DNA of 62,060 nucleotides from Porphyromonadaceae bacterium UBA2751 (GTDB taxonomy: Bacteria; Bacteroidota; Bacteroidia; Bacteroidales; Muribaculaceae). Numbering within the stretch: the stretch's first letter is position 1; the number at the start of each line of letters is the position of its first letter. The DNA lies in the NCBI GenBank assembly GCA_002353285.1, contig DEJJ01000026.1:1-62060 (forward strand). Reading direction: 5' to 3'. Shown in pieces: positions 1-9,003 of this stretch. The notes beneath the pieces are model-generated. The model searched no databases. It had not been told where the DNA came from and saw nothing but the letters and a program-made list of their open reading frames with translations. Both the position numbers and the translations under genes were made by a program.

Positions 1-30
1 GAAAAAAGTGACGAAGTCAGGAAAAAATAG

Positions 31-73
31 GGGAGGATGCCTGTAGATATGCTGGCATCCTCCCGTTTTTTAG
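31..73. terminator. Bidirectional intrinsic terminator
   Basis: An 11-bp perfect stem (31-41 pairs with 54-64) with a 12-nt loop is followed by GTTTTTT on the plus strand; the other flank gives a T-run on the minus strand. It can end the DUF3667 transcript and any plus-strand gene lying before the window. Confidence 0.85.
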
Positions 74-88
74 CTGTTGCAACCAAAT

Positions 89-1132
89 TTATCTCAGTAA
101 TGTAAAGATAGCTATCATGACAATCATGGTGATGGCAAAGGTGATGAGTGGCCACTTTGTCACTGCCCACTTGCCTCGCTCGCGCCACAGCTTGCGGTTT
201 ATCACGTCCATGTAATAGATCGAGATGTAGGTGAGCCATGAGAATATGAGTCCAATCATTAATACACCCGAAAATGTCGACGAGTGTGTGAGACCATCAT
301 CTATGCTCATAAAAATGGCGATTATAACAGCGATATCAACGAAGAACACTAGAATGAGCAGCGCCACCGCTATGAGCCTCCATAGCGTGCCCCGCCAGCC
401 GTAGCCAAATAGCTGCTTGTAATCAATGAACAGATAAGCAGTCAATACCACTAGGAATATCGCACGATTCAAGTTGTGGTTCGACACCAAAAGCACTATT
501 AATGACAGGAGCAAGAATATCAGTTCAATCACCAACGACTGATTGGCCACAAACACCTGAATAAAAAAGCCTTGAGGCAATGTGTGACGCTTGAGCTTGG
601 GTGCATAACGAAACGCAAGCCATGTGGGCAAGATTAGAAAAGAAAAAACTATGAGCGTCATCCACTCGTTGTGAACCTTCACCCATTTCCAGGCATATTC
701 AATGTAGTAGAGCACACCTGTGGTTGTTATCTCGGGGAGCTCGTGAGAGTAGTCTATGGGCGATAGCCAGTGCCCAAGCAAGTAGACGATAACTCCCAGG
801 AGCACGAGCATCTTCACTGGCGGAAAACTCACCTGGCGCTTGCCGGTGACGTAGTCGCGCATCAAGTGCCCCGGGCGAAATAGCAACTGCCAGGCGGTGT
901 AGGGCATCGATCGTGAGTGCAGCCCCCACAATTCCATGATACCTTCCCACATGCTGCTCCAGCTCACCGGGCCCAGCGATGCCTTTTGGCCACACAGTGG
1001 GCAGTAGTTGCCCTCGTGCTCCTCGCCGCAGCAGCTGCAGCGGTGCTTGGCTGAAGGGTAGCTGTAATGCAATGGCTGCCGCCTCCAGTGTCTGTAGCGA
1101 TGCAAGTAGCTTTTAAGTTGCTGTGATTTCAT
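89..1132 (-). CDS. DUF3667 family zinc-ribbon membrane protein
   Basis: This 347-residue protein matches the DUF3667 family, whose function is unknown. A cytoplasmic zinc ribbon is visible near the N-terminus (Cys32, Cys34/Cys35, then Cys44-x-x-Cys47). It is followed by the family block with LFRPGHLMRDYVTGKR and then about six hydrophobic segments from residue 105 to the C-terminus. An inner-membrane location is inferred. The gene lies 69 bp after the C69 peptidase on the same strand, with a hairpin between them, so it may be read by partial readthrough. Family membership is fairly sure; no substrate or partner can be named. Confidence 0.85.
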   Translation of the reverse strand: MKSQQLKSYLHRYRHWRRQPLHYSYPSAKHRCSCCGEEHEGNYCPLCGQKASLGPVSWSSMWEGIMELWGLHSRSMPYTAWQLLFRPGHLMRDYVTGKRQVSFPPVKMLVLLGVIVYLLGHWLSPIDYSHELPEITTTGVLYYIEYAWKWVKVHNEWMTLIVFSFLILPTWLAFRYAPKLKRHTLPQGFFIQVFVANQSLVIELIFLLLSLIVLLVSNHNLNRAIFLVVLTAYLFIDYKQLFGYGWRGTLWRLIAVALLILVFFVDIAVIIAIFMSIDDGLTHSSTFSGVLMIGLIFSWLTYISIYYMDVINRKLWRERGKWAVTKWPLITFAITMIVMIAIFTLLR

Positions 1133-1141
1133 GATTTAAAG

Positions 1142-1175
1142 ATGGGTGACACGACTTCATTGCAATGTCACCCAT
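1142..1175 (-). terminator. Hairpin between C69 peptidase and DUF3667 gene
   Basis: A perfect 10-bp inverted repeat (1142-1151 with 1166-1175) has a 14-nt loop. On the minus strand it is followed by TCTTTAAATC, a weak T-rich tail. It lies after the C69 stop and ends only 9 nt before the DUF3667 ATG, so it may be a partial terminator or an occluding leader hairpin. Confidence 0.55.
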
Positions 1176-1201
1176 GATGTGTTTTGAAAAGTTGATACTT
1201 A

Positions 1202-2878
1202 TTATTTCTCCACTTCCTTCACGCGCAGGTAGTCGCCACTGCCGCGCACGATGGTCTCGAAGTAGTCTTGAGTGTAGCCACCAAAGCTGGGCTGCACAGG
1301 GTTGCCCCAAGCGTTGCGCTCAAACTTGCCGTCCTTCTCTTTCTTGATGTTGCCGTCGAGGAACTTCACAAAGAGATATTTAGCAAGGTCCTGATACTTG
1401 TGAGTTGCATCTTGAGCACTCTTGATGCTGTAGTTGGTGAGGAACTCCACTGCAGCTGCAGGGTTGCTCTTGTGGATTGCTAGCGCCTTGGCCTCGACCT
1501 GGGGTTGCTGAGCCTGGAAGGCGTCCTCAATGCCCTGCTGCACACGACGCACGTCGGGTATCATCTGTGAGTAGCGGTGATAGCACTGGTTGGCAATCAG
1601 GTTGTTAACCCAGAATGCTGCGTCAAAGTCGAAGTTGTAAAGGTCGCCCTTGCCCTCGCGGTAACTCTCTGGGGCCTCATTGATGCAGCAGTACATGGGC
1701 ACAAACACTGCTGTGTTAGCATCGTCAACACCAAACCAAATGATTCCTCCCACCGGGTCGGGCAACCATGAGCGCATCTGCGTGCAGAACACGAAGCCTG
1801 TTTGCTGTGTAGCGATTGCGCGCTCGTGGCTATAGGTAACGCTGTCAACCTTGAATTCCATGGGACGATAGCGATAAGGAACGCCAAAGTAGTTCTTTGC
1901 TCCTGGATCTTGAGTCATGTCGTAGGGGGTGCCCTCGAAGTGGTCGCGCATCATGTCCTGCATGTTGCGCACGGTGAGCAAGCGGTCGGGCTTGACATAG
2001 AGGGGCATTATCTCGGCTCCCTTCTTGCCTTCGAGATAGGGCAGGTAGCGGTCCATGCCGACCTTATACTTATTCATGAAAGCCCAAGCGCGAGCGTCAC
2101 AGCCACGCAGGGTGCCATAGTCGGCGGGGCAATAGGTGAGCGAGAAGTCAAAGTCCTCATCCTTGCCATTAAACCAACCCATCTTGCGAGCAAACGACAC
2201 CACGTCCTTGCTGTATATGCAATTAGCCTTGTCCTTGAAGGGAATCTTGTGGATGCGGGCCTGGTTGGCGTGAGCCGAGATGCAGTCGTCGGGAATGCGA
2301 ATTGCAACCCACACGGCACCTTTCTCCTTGCCGCCCTTGCCTATCATCTCAAGCACCCACACCTCGTTAGGGTCGCCCACAGAGAACGACTCGCCCTCGC
2401 TCGCGTAGCCATACTCGGCCACGAGGTCGGTCATCACCTTGAGGGCCTCGCGGGCTGTCTTGGAGCGTTGCAGCGCTATGTACATGAGGCTGCCATAGTC
2501 GATGCGACCTGTAGTGTCCTCACACTCGTGGCGACCGCCCCATGTCGACTCGGCCACGGTAACCTGATGCTCATTGATGTTGCCTACCACCTTATAGGTG
2601 TGAGCCACCTCAGGAATCTCACCCAGGTATTTACCTGTGTCCCAATCATGTATTTTGCGCATTGATCCTGGCTTGTGGTCGGCTGCGGGCATATGCTCAA
2701 GGAAGCCGTACAGCGTGTGAGAGTCGGCGGCATAGGTTATCATCGTTGAGCCATCAACGGTAGCCTTCTTGCCAGCGATAAGATTAGTACAGGCTTGCGA
2801 CTCCGAGCCCCAGCCCATAACAAGTGCTGCAGCTGCCACAACGGCACATGCACGCACCTTAAGTGATAATTGTTTCAT
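1202..2878 (-). CDS. C69-family dipeptidase (secreted Ntn hydrolase)
   Basis: The 558-residue protein matches peptidase family C69 (PepD-like dipeptidases), N-terminal nucleophile hydrolases that cleave dipeptides. A signal peptide runs to Ala29 and is followed at once by Cys30 in ACTNLIAGKKAT, the expected nucleophile exposed by processing. Family landmarks follow: DGSTMITYAADSH, the block VTVAESTWGGR, GDPNEVWVLEMIG and HANQARIHKIPF. Length is typical. The location is probably periplasm or outer face. The gene seems to be its own unit on the minus strand; no standard promoter was found just upstream. Confidence 0.9.
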   Translation of the reverse strand: MKQLSLKVRACAVVAAAALVMGWGSESQACTNLIAGKKATVDGSTMITYAADSHTLYGFLEHMPAADHKPGSMRKIHDWDTGKYLGEIPEVAHTYKVVGNINEHQVTVAESTWGGRHECEDTTGRIDYGSLMYIALQRSKTAREALKVMTDLVAEYGYASEGESFSVGDPNEVWVLEMIGKGGKEKGAVWVAIRIPDDCISAHANQARIHKIPFKDKANCIYSKDVVSFARKMGWFNGKDEDFDFSLTYCPADYGTLRGCDARAWAFMNKYKVGMDRYLPYLEGKKGAEIMPLYVKPDRLLTVRNMQDMMRDHFEGTPYDMTQDPGAKNYFGVPYRYRPMEFKVDSVTYSHERAIATQQTGFVFCTQMRSWLPDPVGGIIWFGVDDANTAVFVPMYCCINEAPESYREGKGDLYNFDFDAAFWVNNLIANQCYHRYSQMIPDVRRVQQGIEDAFQAQQPQVEAKALAIHKSNPAAAVEFLTNYSIKSAQDATHKYQDLAKYLFVKFLDGNIKKEKDGKFERNAWGNPVQPSFGGYTQDYFETIVRGSGDYLRVKEVEK

Positions 2879-2993
2879 GACTTTCAGTTTTTAATTATTG
2901 TTATTATTAATAAGTTTCCAATTACAAGCTACAGCAAAAAATCCCAAATCTAACCTCTGCCCACCGAAATCAGCCCTAACCAGTCCGACCTTG

Positions 2994-3035
2994 TCTGACT
3001 TCTGACCTCTGAAATCTGATATCTGACATCTCATC
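2994..3035. repeat. Heptanucleotide tandem array, TCTGANN x6
   Basis: Six consecutive 7-bp units (TCTGACT, TCTGACC, TCTGAAA, TCTGATA, TCTGACA, TCTCATC) end 4 bp before the gldE stop codon at 3039. Looser CT-rich sequence extends left to about 2945. The array sits just after the 3' end of gldE. Confidence 0.75.
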
Positions 3036-3038
3036 TAA

Positions 3039-4388
3039 TCACCGGTTAATATGCACCTTCACCTTAGCTATGCGGTATTTCTTCACCTTCAGCACAGTGA
3101 ATTCGCATGGGCCGCAGCTAATCTTCTCCTTCTCATTGAGGAAGTCGCCCTTGATGTTAAGCAACAAGCCAGCTATGCTCTCGGCCTCATTAGAGTACTT
3201 TGCGAAATGGCGCTCCTCAACCTCAGTCACATCGAGGAAATCGGTTATCGATGTCTTGGCATCAAAGATGAAGGTATCGTCGTTTTCCTTGGTGTAGAAT
3301 TTCTCCTCGGTGTCATATTCATCGTCAATGTCACCCACAATTTCCTCTAGTACGTCTTCCATGGTGGCAAGACCTTGTGTGCAACCATACTCATCCACCA
3401 CAATAGCCAGGTGAATTTTCTTCTTGCGGAAATCCTCAAGCAGGTCGTCAATCATGCGCGACTCAGGCACAAAATACACCGGCCGCAGCAGTTGCTGCCA
3501 CTTGAAGTCGTCACCGCTCTTGTTCACATAGGGTAAGATGTCCTTAGCGTAAAGCACACCTTTAATATTGTCAGGGTTATCCTCGTAGACGGGCATCCTT
3601 GAGTAGCCATTCTCAACGATGCAACGCACCACAGCGGCAAACGTCTCCTCAATGTCAAGATCCACAATATCAATGCGCGGTGTCATGATCTCACTCACCG
3701 TCTTGTCGCCAAAGGTCAAGATTCCTTCGAGCCAGTCTTTTTCATCGGAGCTCTTCACGTCGCTCATTTGCAGCGCATTAGTAAGATCCTCGGTCGAAAT
3801 CTCATCGGCATGCTTATTAACGGCCTTGCGCACAAAGCCCATGCTTTTGACCATCAATTTTGAAATGGGCGCAAACAGCATCGAGAGCACTTGCAGCGCA
3901 GGTGCCGCAGCTATAGCAAATCGCACGTTGTTGTTGGTGGCATAAAGCTTGGGAATCACCTCGCCAAAGAGAAGAATCAAGAACGTGAGTATCACGGTCT
4001 GAACCAAGAAATTGGCAACTGCGCTATTAAAGGTGAACATCTTGTTCATCGCATAGTTGAGCACTATCACTATCATGATGTTAACCAAGTTGTTGCCTGT
4101 CAGGATAGTGGCCAGCAATCGCTCGGGTTGCTCCAGCAAGTGCTCTATGCGCTCACGCTTGTGGTCATCATCAATGCTCTCTATATCCTTGCGTGTGAGC
4201 GAAAAATAAGCAATCTCGGAGCCCGAATTGAACGCCGAGAACAACAGCCCTACCAGGGCAGTGGCTATCGCCAACCAACCATCCACAGCAGGAGGAGTGA
4301 AGGATATTGCCGAATTGGAAGTAATTGACTGCAGCAACGTCGCTGCAATTGTTAAACAACAAGATAAAGGGTCAGGATCCAAAATCAA
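3039..4388 (-). CDS. gldE: GldE-type CNNM/CBS transporter-like membrane protein
   Basis: The 449-residue protein has the CorC/HlyC layout: an N-terminal CNNM (DUF21) membrane domain (about residues 30-200), a CBS pair (about 215-345) and a C-terminal CorC_HlyC domain. The opening LDPDPLS is typical of the Bacteroidota form called GldE, found in gliding and type IX secreting species. The start is TTG at 4388: an in-frame TAA lies four codons upstream and no ATG or GTG fits, so TTG is forced (a second TTG at 4382 is possible). A promoter at 4496-4525 gives a leader of about 100 nt. Its usual gldD/ssb neighbours are absent. Ion transport is inferred from the family. Confidence 0.85.
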   Translation of the reverse strand: MILDPDPLSCCLTIAATLLQSITSNSAISFTPPAVDGWLAIATALVGLLFSAFNSGSEIAYFSLTRKDIESIDDDHKRERIEHLLEQPERLLATILTGNNLVNIMIVIVLNYAMNKMFTFNSAVANFLVQTVILTFLILLFGEVIPKLYATNNNVRFAIAAAPALQVLSMLFAPISKLMVKSMGFVRKAVNKHADEISTEDLTNALQMSDVKSSDEKDWLEGILTFGDKTVSEIMTPRIDIVDLDIEETFAAVVRCIVENGYSRMPVYEDNPDNIKGVLYAKDILPYVNKSGDDFKWQQLLRPVYFVPESRMIDDLLEDFRKKKIHLAIVVDEYGCTQGLATMEDVLEEIVGDIDDEYDTEEKFYTKENDDTFIFDAKTSITDFLDVTEVEERHFAKYSNEAESIAGLLLNIKGDFLNEKEKISCGPCEFTVLKVKKYRIAKVKVHINR

Positions 4389-4495
4389 AAGTTTTAGTTA
4401 AACATTCTCGCCTGGTAATGAGCACATCACTAATTTTCAATATCTTAGCACCCATCCACAGCAAGGCATCGCCACAATCGTGGCACTTCGTATTG

Positions 4496-4525
4496 CAAAG
4501 GTAGTGATATTTTTGAGTATAGCAA
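4496..4525 (-). promoter_or_regulatory. gldE promoter
   Basis: On the minus strand TTG (4525-4523), a 19-nt spacer and TACCTTTG (4503-4496) match the Bacteroidota primary-sigma consensus. The predicted start near 4489 leaves about 100 nt before the TTG start codon. Confidence 0.75.
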
Positions 4526-4657
4526 AATAATTATGAAAAATTACAATTTTCGCTCGCCAGCAGTCAACATGTTACCATAATTGTGCAATATATCACGCAA
4601 CAGCAGTAATTTGCTTACCTCACTCGTCGTTTTCTCGTTCTCACGTCATCCTATACA

Positions 4658-4695
4658 ATAAATAAGGGTGGGTTACGTTTAAATTGTAATAGGGG
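4658..4695 (+). promoter_or_regulatory. porU upstream element shared with the LRR gene at 20305
   Basis: The pattern AATAAATAAG followed by TGGGTTACGTT recurs upstream of the gene at 20305. In both cases TTACG begins exactly 69 nt before the ATG. No TAnnTTTG box is present in either place, so an alternative sigma factor is a possible reader (inference). Confidence 0.5.
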
Positions 4696-4708
4696 ATATT
4701 GTGCCCTG

Positions 4709-4720
4709 TTGTGAAATATT
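4709..4720 (+). promoter_or_regulatory. Half Rex-like operator in the porU leader
   Basis: TTGTGAAATATT matches the left half and spacer of the classical Rex palindrome TTGTGAA-N4-TTCACAA, but the right half is not conserved. It lies 22-33 nt before the porU ATG; rex follows porU. Speculative. Confidence 0.25.
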
Positions 4721-4741
4721 GAACTGAAAAAGACTAAAACG

Positions 4742-7700
4742 ATGCTGAATATCTACAATAAATTGCATGAACCTAAATTGACAATTGTTAATAGGCTCCT
4801 TGTGGTGGCATGCCTGCTATGCAGTGCACTGATTGCCCATGGCTTTGACATGTCACACTACTGCGACACGTCGCGACTTGCAAAGGGCAAGTGGGTGAAA
4901 GTGGCTGTTGAAGAGAGCGGAATTTACCAGATTACTGCTGCCGATGCCAGCAAGTGGGGACTGGGCGACTTGAGCCGAGTGAGAGTCTACGGCTATGGCG
5001 GCGCACCGTTGAGTGAATCGTTACGGGCCGAGCTGCTCCCCGACGACCTGCCACAGGTGCCTGTGCTGCGCCTGGCCGACCGCATCCTGTTCTATGGCCA
5101 GGGACCAACCACTTGGAAGTGGTCAACACAATATTTTGGATATCTGCAAACTCAGCACCCCTACTCCACTCAGGGCTACTACTTCATCACCGACAGCAGC
5201 ACTGATGCCGACTTGGCACCAGTGATTATCGATTCACAGCCTACGGGGCCAATCGTGAGCAGTTTCACCGAGCGTCTGTTTCATGAGCAGGAACTCATCA
5301 ATCCTGGCGAGACAGGACGTGTGCTACTGGGCGAGGACTTCACCAGCACCACTTCGCAGTCGTTCAAGTTCAATCTCGAGGGACTAGTCGACGGTAGTGA
5401 GGTGTACGTCATCACGCGCTTCGCTGCCAAGACTCTCAACAAGGCAAGTAGCGTGAGCTTTAAGTACAATGGCAACAACATTGCAGGCACTCACAACATC
5501 GATGGCATCACCGCCAGCGACCCCAACCACTATCACTACAACGCAATCGTTGCAAGGAAGAAGTTCAACCTTAGCGGCACCAAAGACCTCACCTACACCG
5601 TAGCCTACACACCTGGCGGCACAGTCAATCTTGCCCGACTCGACTACATCACTGTCAACTATGAGCGACACCTCGACCTCACCGGCAAGAGCAGCCTCAG
5701 TTTTGGCATGAACAACGACGGCAGCCAGCTCGAGCTGAGCGGGGCCAGCACTGCCACTCACGTGTGGGACGTGACCAGCAAAGGCAAGCCAGTGGAGATG
5801 AAACTGGCAATCGAAGGCAACAAGGCTCATTTTGGACTGGACGGTAACAACCGCCGCGAACTCATCGCTTTCAACGAGAACGGGTCATTCCCTTCGCCCA
5901 CTTTCTCCGCCAACATCGACAACCAGAGCATTCACAGCAGTCCCATCCCCGACATGATAATTCTCTCACCAAGCGAGTATCTGCCTCAGGCACAACAACT
6001 GGCCAACTTGCACGAGAGCGTCGACAGCATGCGAGTGCTGGTGCTCGACCACAACAAGGTATTCAACGAGTTCTCAAGCGGCACCCCCGATGCTGCTGCC
6101 TACCGAATGTTGTGCAAGTACTTCTGGGACCGAGGCACCGACGAGCAAGGCCACAAGCTGGGCTACCTGCTGCTGATGGGCAACGGCTACTGCGACAACC
6201 GCCAAGTCACCAGCGCTGGCAAGGCGTTGCGCTACCCCAAACTGCTGGTATGGGAGAGCCTCGCAAGCGACCGCGAGACGTCGTCCTACACTAGCGACGA
6301 CTTCTACGGCTATCTGCAAGACAACTCGACAATGGGCACCTACAACGCCATGAACATTGCCGTGGGACGAATACCGGCACGCAGCACCACCGACGCCAGC
6401 ATCGCTGTGAACAAAATCATAAAATACACCACACAGGCCGACTATGGCAACTGGAAGAACACCATGCTCAATGTGGCCGATAACGAGGATGATAACGGCA
6501 GCAACCACTGGAAACACGGCGAGGACGTGGTGCAGACTGTGTTGGCCAATGGCGGCGATAACGTAAACTTCAACCGAGTATTCCTCGATAATTTCGAGGA
6601 AAAGAGCGACGGCTCTGGCTCCAAGTTCCCCGATGCGCGCAAAAAGATGTTCAAGGTGCTCACCGAAGGTACTCTTTGGTGGAACTATTGTGGACACGGT
6701 GGACCATCGGGATGGACTAACGACGGACTGCTTGTCACAGGTGACATTGAGAGCAAACTTTTCTACAGCCATCAGCCCATCCTCTTTGCAGCAACTTGCG
6801 AGTTCTCGCGACACGACGGTACAAGCCCTTCGGGCGGCGAAAACGTCTTCTTCAACCCAAACGGTGGCTGCGTAGCGATGATTTGCCCTCCACGCCTGGT
6901 GTACATGGGCGACAACCGCTACCTCAACATCACCGCCGCTCAGCGCATGTACATGCGCGACAACAATGGCTTGACCATGCGTCTGGGCGACTTGCTGGTT
7001 TATGCCAAGAACAACACATCTCTCGGACGCGACAATTCGATGCGCTATCACCTCTATGGCGACCCTGCCATGCGAGCCACAACGCCTAAGCTGCGAGCTG
7101 TCATCGACCAAATTAATGGTGAAACCATCGACCCTAATAACCTGCCAGTGTTTCAAGCACGACAGACGATGAACATCACAGGGCACATCGAGAACATTGC
7201 AGGTACAAAGCAGACCGATTTCAACGGACTTATTGAGAGCACGCTATATGATTGTGAAAAGTCAGTATCATTCATTGGTGCTAATGATATAGTTTACACC
7301 TACGAAGAGCGACAAAATAAATTAGCGCTCAATGTCAATCGTGTAAACAATGGTGAGTTTTCTTTCAACATCACCATCCCAAGCGAGGTCACTGTGAGCT
7401 ACGACAACTACCGCACATCGCTCGTGAGCCTCTACGCCTACGATGCCGAGAAGAAAGTTGAGGCAGCTGGCTCGTGCGACGATTTCTACATCTACGGCTA
7501 CGACGAGAACGTGACGCCCGACACCATTGGGCCCGAAATCACCTATCTGGGACTCAACAGTAGCAACTTCAAAGACGGCGACAACGTCAACGAGTCGCCA
7601 CTGATGCTGGCGAGTGTGAACGACGAGAGCGGCATCAACTTCTCAAACGCTGGCATTGGCCACAACATGACGCTCACGCTCGACGGAACCACAACATTCA

Positions 7701-8188
7701 GCGACGTGAGCAGCTACTACACAGCTATCGAGGCCGAGAAGGGCTCGGCTGGCAACATCAGCTATGGATTGAGCAACCTGAGCAACGGCCACCACACACT
7801 CAAGCTAAAGGTGTGGGACGTGTTTAACAACTCCAGCGAGAAAACCATCAGCTTCAACGTTATGAATGGACTCAAGGCCGAAATCGATGAGGTTAAGGCC
7901 TACCCCAATCCAGCCGCAACCACCACAACATTCATCATCACTCACAACCGCCCCGAGGCCACTGTCACAGTCACAGTCGAGGTGTTCAACCTCATGGGCC
8001 AGCGCATGTGGAGCACCACGCAGAGCGGGCGCAGTTCGATGTTCTCCTCGTTCCCCATCACTTGGGACTTGAGCGACTACAGCGGCAGCCGCCTGCCACG
8101 GGGCATCTATCTCTACAAGGCCACCATCACCACCGACGGCCACCAGGAGAGCACCAAGACCAAGAAACTTGCCATCACAGCAATGTAA
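4742..8188 (+). CDS. porU: Type IX secretion sortase PorU (C25 peptidase)
   Basis: At 1148 residues this is close to P. gingivalis PorU (about 1158). PorU removes the C-terminal sorting domain from type IX cargo at the cell surface and links cargo to lipopolysaccharide. A signal peptide covers about residues 1-35, a beta-rich N-terminal region runs to about 395, and the gingipain-like C25 domain follows with the family motif FNEFSSGTPDA. The catalytic pair is visible as His652 in YCGHGG and Cys686 in ATCEFSR. The C-terminal 90 residues form an FlgD/sorting-like domain ending in KTKKLAITAM. Of the three C25 genes here, its ATCEFSR site is the most canonical, so it is the best sortase candidate. 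porV, its usual partner, is not in the window. Confidence 0.85.
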   Translation: MLNIYNKLHEPKLTIVNRLLVVACLLCSALIAHGFDMSHYCDTSRLAKGKWVKVAVEESGIYQITAADASKWGLGDLSRVRVYGYGGAPLSESLRAELLPDDLPQVPVLRLADRILFYGQGPTTWKWSTQYFGYLQTQHPYSTQGYYFITDSSTDADLAPVIIDSQPTGPIVSSFTERLFHEQELINPGETGRVLLGEDFTSTTSQSFKFNLEGLVDGSEVYVITRFAAKTLNKASSVSFKYNGNNIAGTHNIDGITASDPNHYHYNAIVARKKFNLSGTKDLTYTVAYTPGGTVNLARLDYITVNYERHLDLTGKSSLSFGMNNDGSQLELSGASTATHVWDVTSKGKPVEMKLAIEGNKAHFGLDGNNRRELIAFNENGSFPSPTFSANIDNQSIHSSPIPDMIILSPSEYLPQAQQLANLHESVDSMRVLVLDHNKVFNEFSSGTPDAAAYRMLCKYFWDRGTDEQGHKLGYLLLMGNGYCDNRQVTSAGKALRYPKLLVWESLASDRETSSYTSDDFYGYLQDNSTMGTYNAMNIAVGRIPARSTTDASIAVNKIIKYTTQADYGNWKNTMLNVADNEDDNGSNHWKHGEDVVQTVLANGGDNVNFNRVFLDNFEEKSDGSGSKFPDARKKMFKVLTEGTLWWNYCGHGGPSGWTNDGLLVTGDIESKLFYSHQPILFAATCEFSRHDGTSPSGGENVFFNPNGGCVAMICPPRLVYMGDNRYLNITAAQRMYMRDNNGLTMRLGDLLVYAKNNTSLGRDNSMRYHLYGDPAMRATTPKLRAVIDQINGETIDPNNLPVFQARQTMNITGHIENIAGTKQTDFNGLIESTLYDCEKSVSFIGANDIVYTYEERQNKLALNVNRVNNGEFSFNITIPSEVTVSYDNYRTSLVSLYAYDAEKKVEAAGSCDDFYIYGYDENVTPDTIGPEITYLGLNSSNFKDGDNVNESPLMLASVNDESGINFSNAGIGHNMTLTLDGTTTFSDVSSYYTAIEAEKGSAGNISYGLSNLSNGHHTLKLKVWDVFNNSSEKTISFNVMNGLKAEIDEVKAYPNPAATTTTFIITHNRPEATVTVTVEVFNLMGQRMWSTTQSGRSSMFSSFPITWDLSDYSGSRLPRGIYLYKATITTDGHQESTKTKKLAITAM

Positions 8189-8278
8189 AAAGCTTGGACC
8201 TACGCCTCAGCAACATCCGAAAACCACTTATATTTAAAGAAATAATAAATAAATATCATTTAACAAAATAAAAATTAG

Positions 8279-8286
8279 TACATTTG
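8279..8286 (+). promoter_or_regulatory. rex promoter (-7 box)
   Basis: TACATTTG matches TAnnTTTG. It overlaps a TTG at 8284 that would otherwise extend the rex frame, so the real start must be further downstream. A TTAACAA half-site at 8260-8266 could be part of an autoregulatory Rex site, but the other half is missing. Confidence 0.7.
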
Positions 8287-8331
8287 CAGTTTGGTATTTC
8301 AGCGCAAGCCGTTGATGCCCGCACACCACAC

Positions 8332-9003
8332 ATGAGCGACAATGCACGACATATAACACGCGACATGCTACCTGAGCCCACTCTCAGGCGGTTGCCATGG
8401 TATTTGGCCTATGTCAAGATGCTCGACAGCAAGCACGAGGAGTACGTCTCCTCTACGCAAATTGCCAAGCGTCTCAACGTCGATGCCTCGCAAATTGCTA
8501 AGGACCTCTCGTTCCTCAACATCAAGGGCAAGACTCGCATTGGCTACGAGGTGCACCCCTTGACCAAGGCTCTCACCGAGTTCCTGGGATTCAAGCACCG
8601 CCACAATGCCTATCTCGTGGGAGCTGGATCGCTGGGAAGTGCACTCATGCGCGACTTGGGACTGATGCAATACGGACTTAACATCGTGGCGGCCTTCGAC
8701 ATCAACCCCGAACTTGTGGGCAAGAATGTGGGCAACATACCCATTCACGACTTCGCCGAGTTCCAGCAGCGGCAGCGCAGCAGTGGCGTCTCGATTGCCA
8801 TTGTTGCAGTGCCTTTTGAAACTGCACAAGAAGTTGCCAACACTCTCGTCGAGAGCAACATCAAGGCGATATGGAATTTCACACCTTATCGCATCAAGGT
8901 GCCTCGAAACATAGTGTTGCAAAACACATCAATTTACTCCGACCTCGCCCTTATGTACAACCGCATGGAGGCGACCGGCAACCTAAAGAACATAGCAAAG
9001 TGA
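8332..9003 (+). CDS. rex: Redox-sensing transcriptional repressor Rex
   Basis: Rex senses the NADH/NAD+ ratio and represses fermentation and respiration genes when NADH is low. The 223-residue product has the N-terminal winged helix (PEPTLRRLPWYLAY, then YVSSTQIAKRLNVDASQIAKD) and a Rossmann domain with GAGSLGSAL followed by AAFDINPELVG. The ATG at 8332 was chosen because the promoter -7 box occupies 8279-8286, leaving a short leader. The stop codon overlaps the GTG start of the next gene (GTGA), so the two are translationally coupled. It lies between a type IX sortase and its paralogs, which is unusual for rex. Confidence 0.93.
   Translation: MSDNARHITRDMLPEPTLRRLPWYLAYVKMLDSKHEEYVSSTQIAKRLNVDASQIAKDLSFLNIKGKTRIGYEVHPLTKALTEFLGFKHRHNAYLVGAGSLGSALMRDLGLMQYGLNIVAAFDINPELVGKNVGNIPIHDFAEFQQRQRSSGVSIAIVAVPFETAQEVANTLVESNIKAIWNFTPYRIKVPRNIVLQNTSIYSDLALMYNRMEATGNLKNIAK

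Larger units (their letters stand above)
4389..4741. other. Intergenic region between divergent gldE and porU
   Basis: This 353-bp gap holds the gldE promoter and leader (with a small GCCAC/GTGGC hairpin at 4471-4484), the porU upstream element at 4658-4695 and a half Rex-like site at 4709-4720. No further reading frame looks real. Confidence 0.6.

Noticed and set aside
1802..2665. Plus-strand open frame of 287 codons inside the C69 peptidase gene
   Set aside because: It is the antisense shadow of a well-supported gene, with His/Val-rich composition and no recognisable domain.
4481..4495. Second sigma-54-like sequence (TGGCAC ... TTGC) pointing toward porU
   Set aside because: There are 11 instead of 10 nt between the GG and GC doublets, which abolishes function in known sigma-54 promoters, and it overlaps the gldE promoter region.
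6074..7186. Long open frame (370 codons) on the minus strand inside porU
   Set aside because: It is antisense to conserved C25 sequence including the catalytic residues, has no promoter or domain and reflects GC-rich codon use of the sense gene.
8284..8331. N-terminal extension of Rex from TTG 8284
   Set aside because: The TTG is part of the promoter -7 box, so the extension would not be transcribed.
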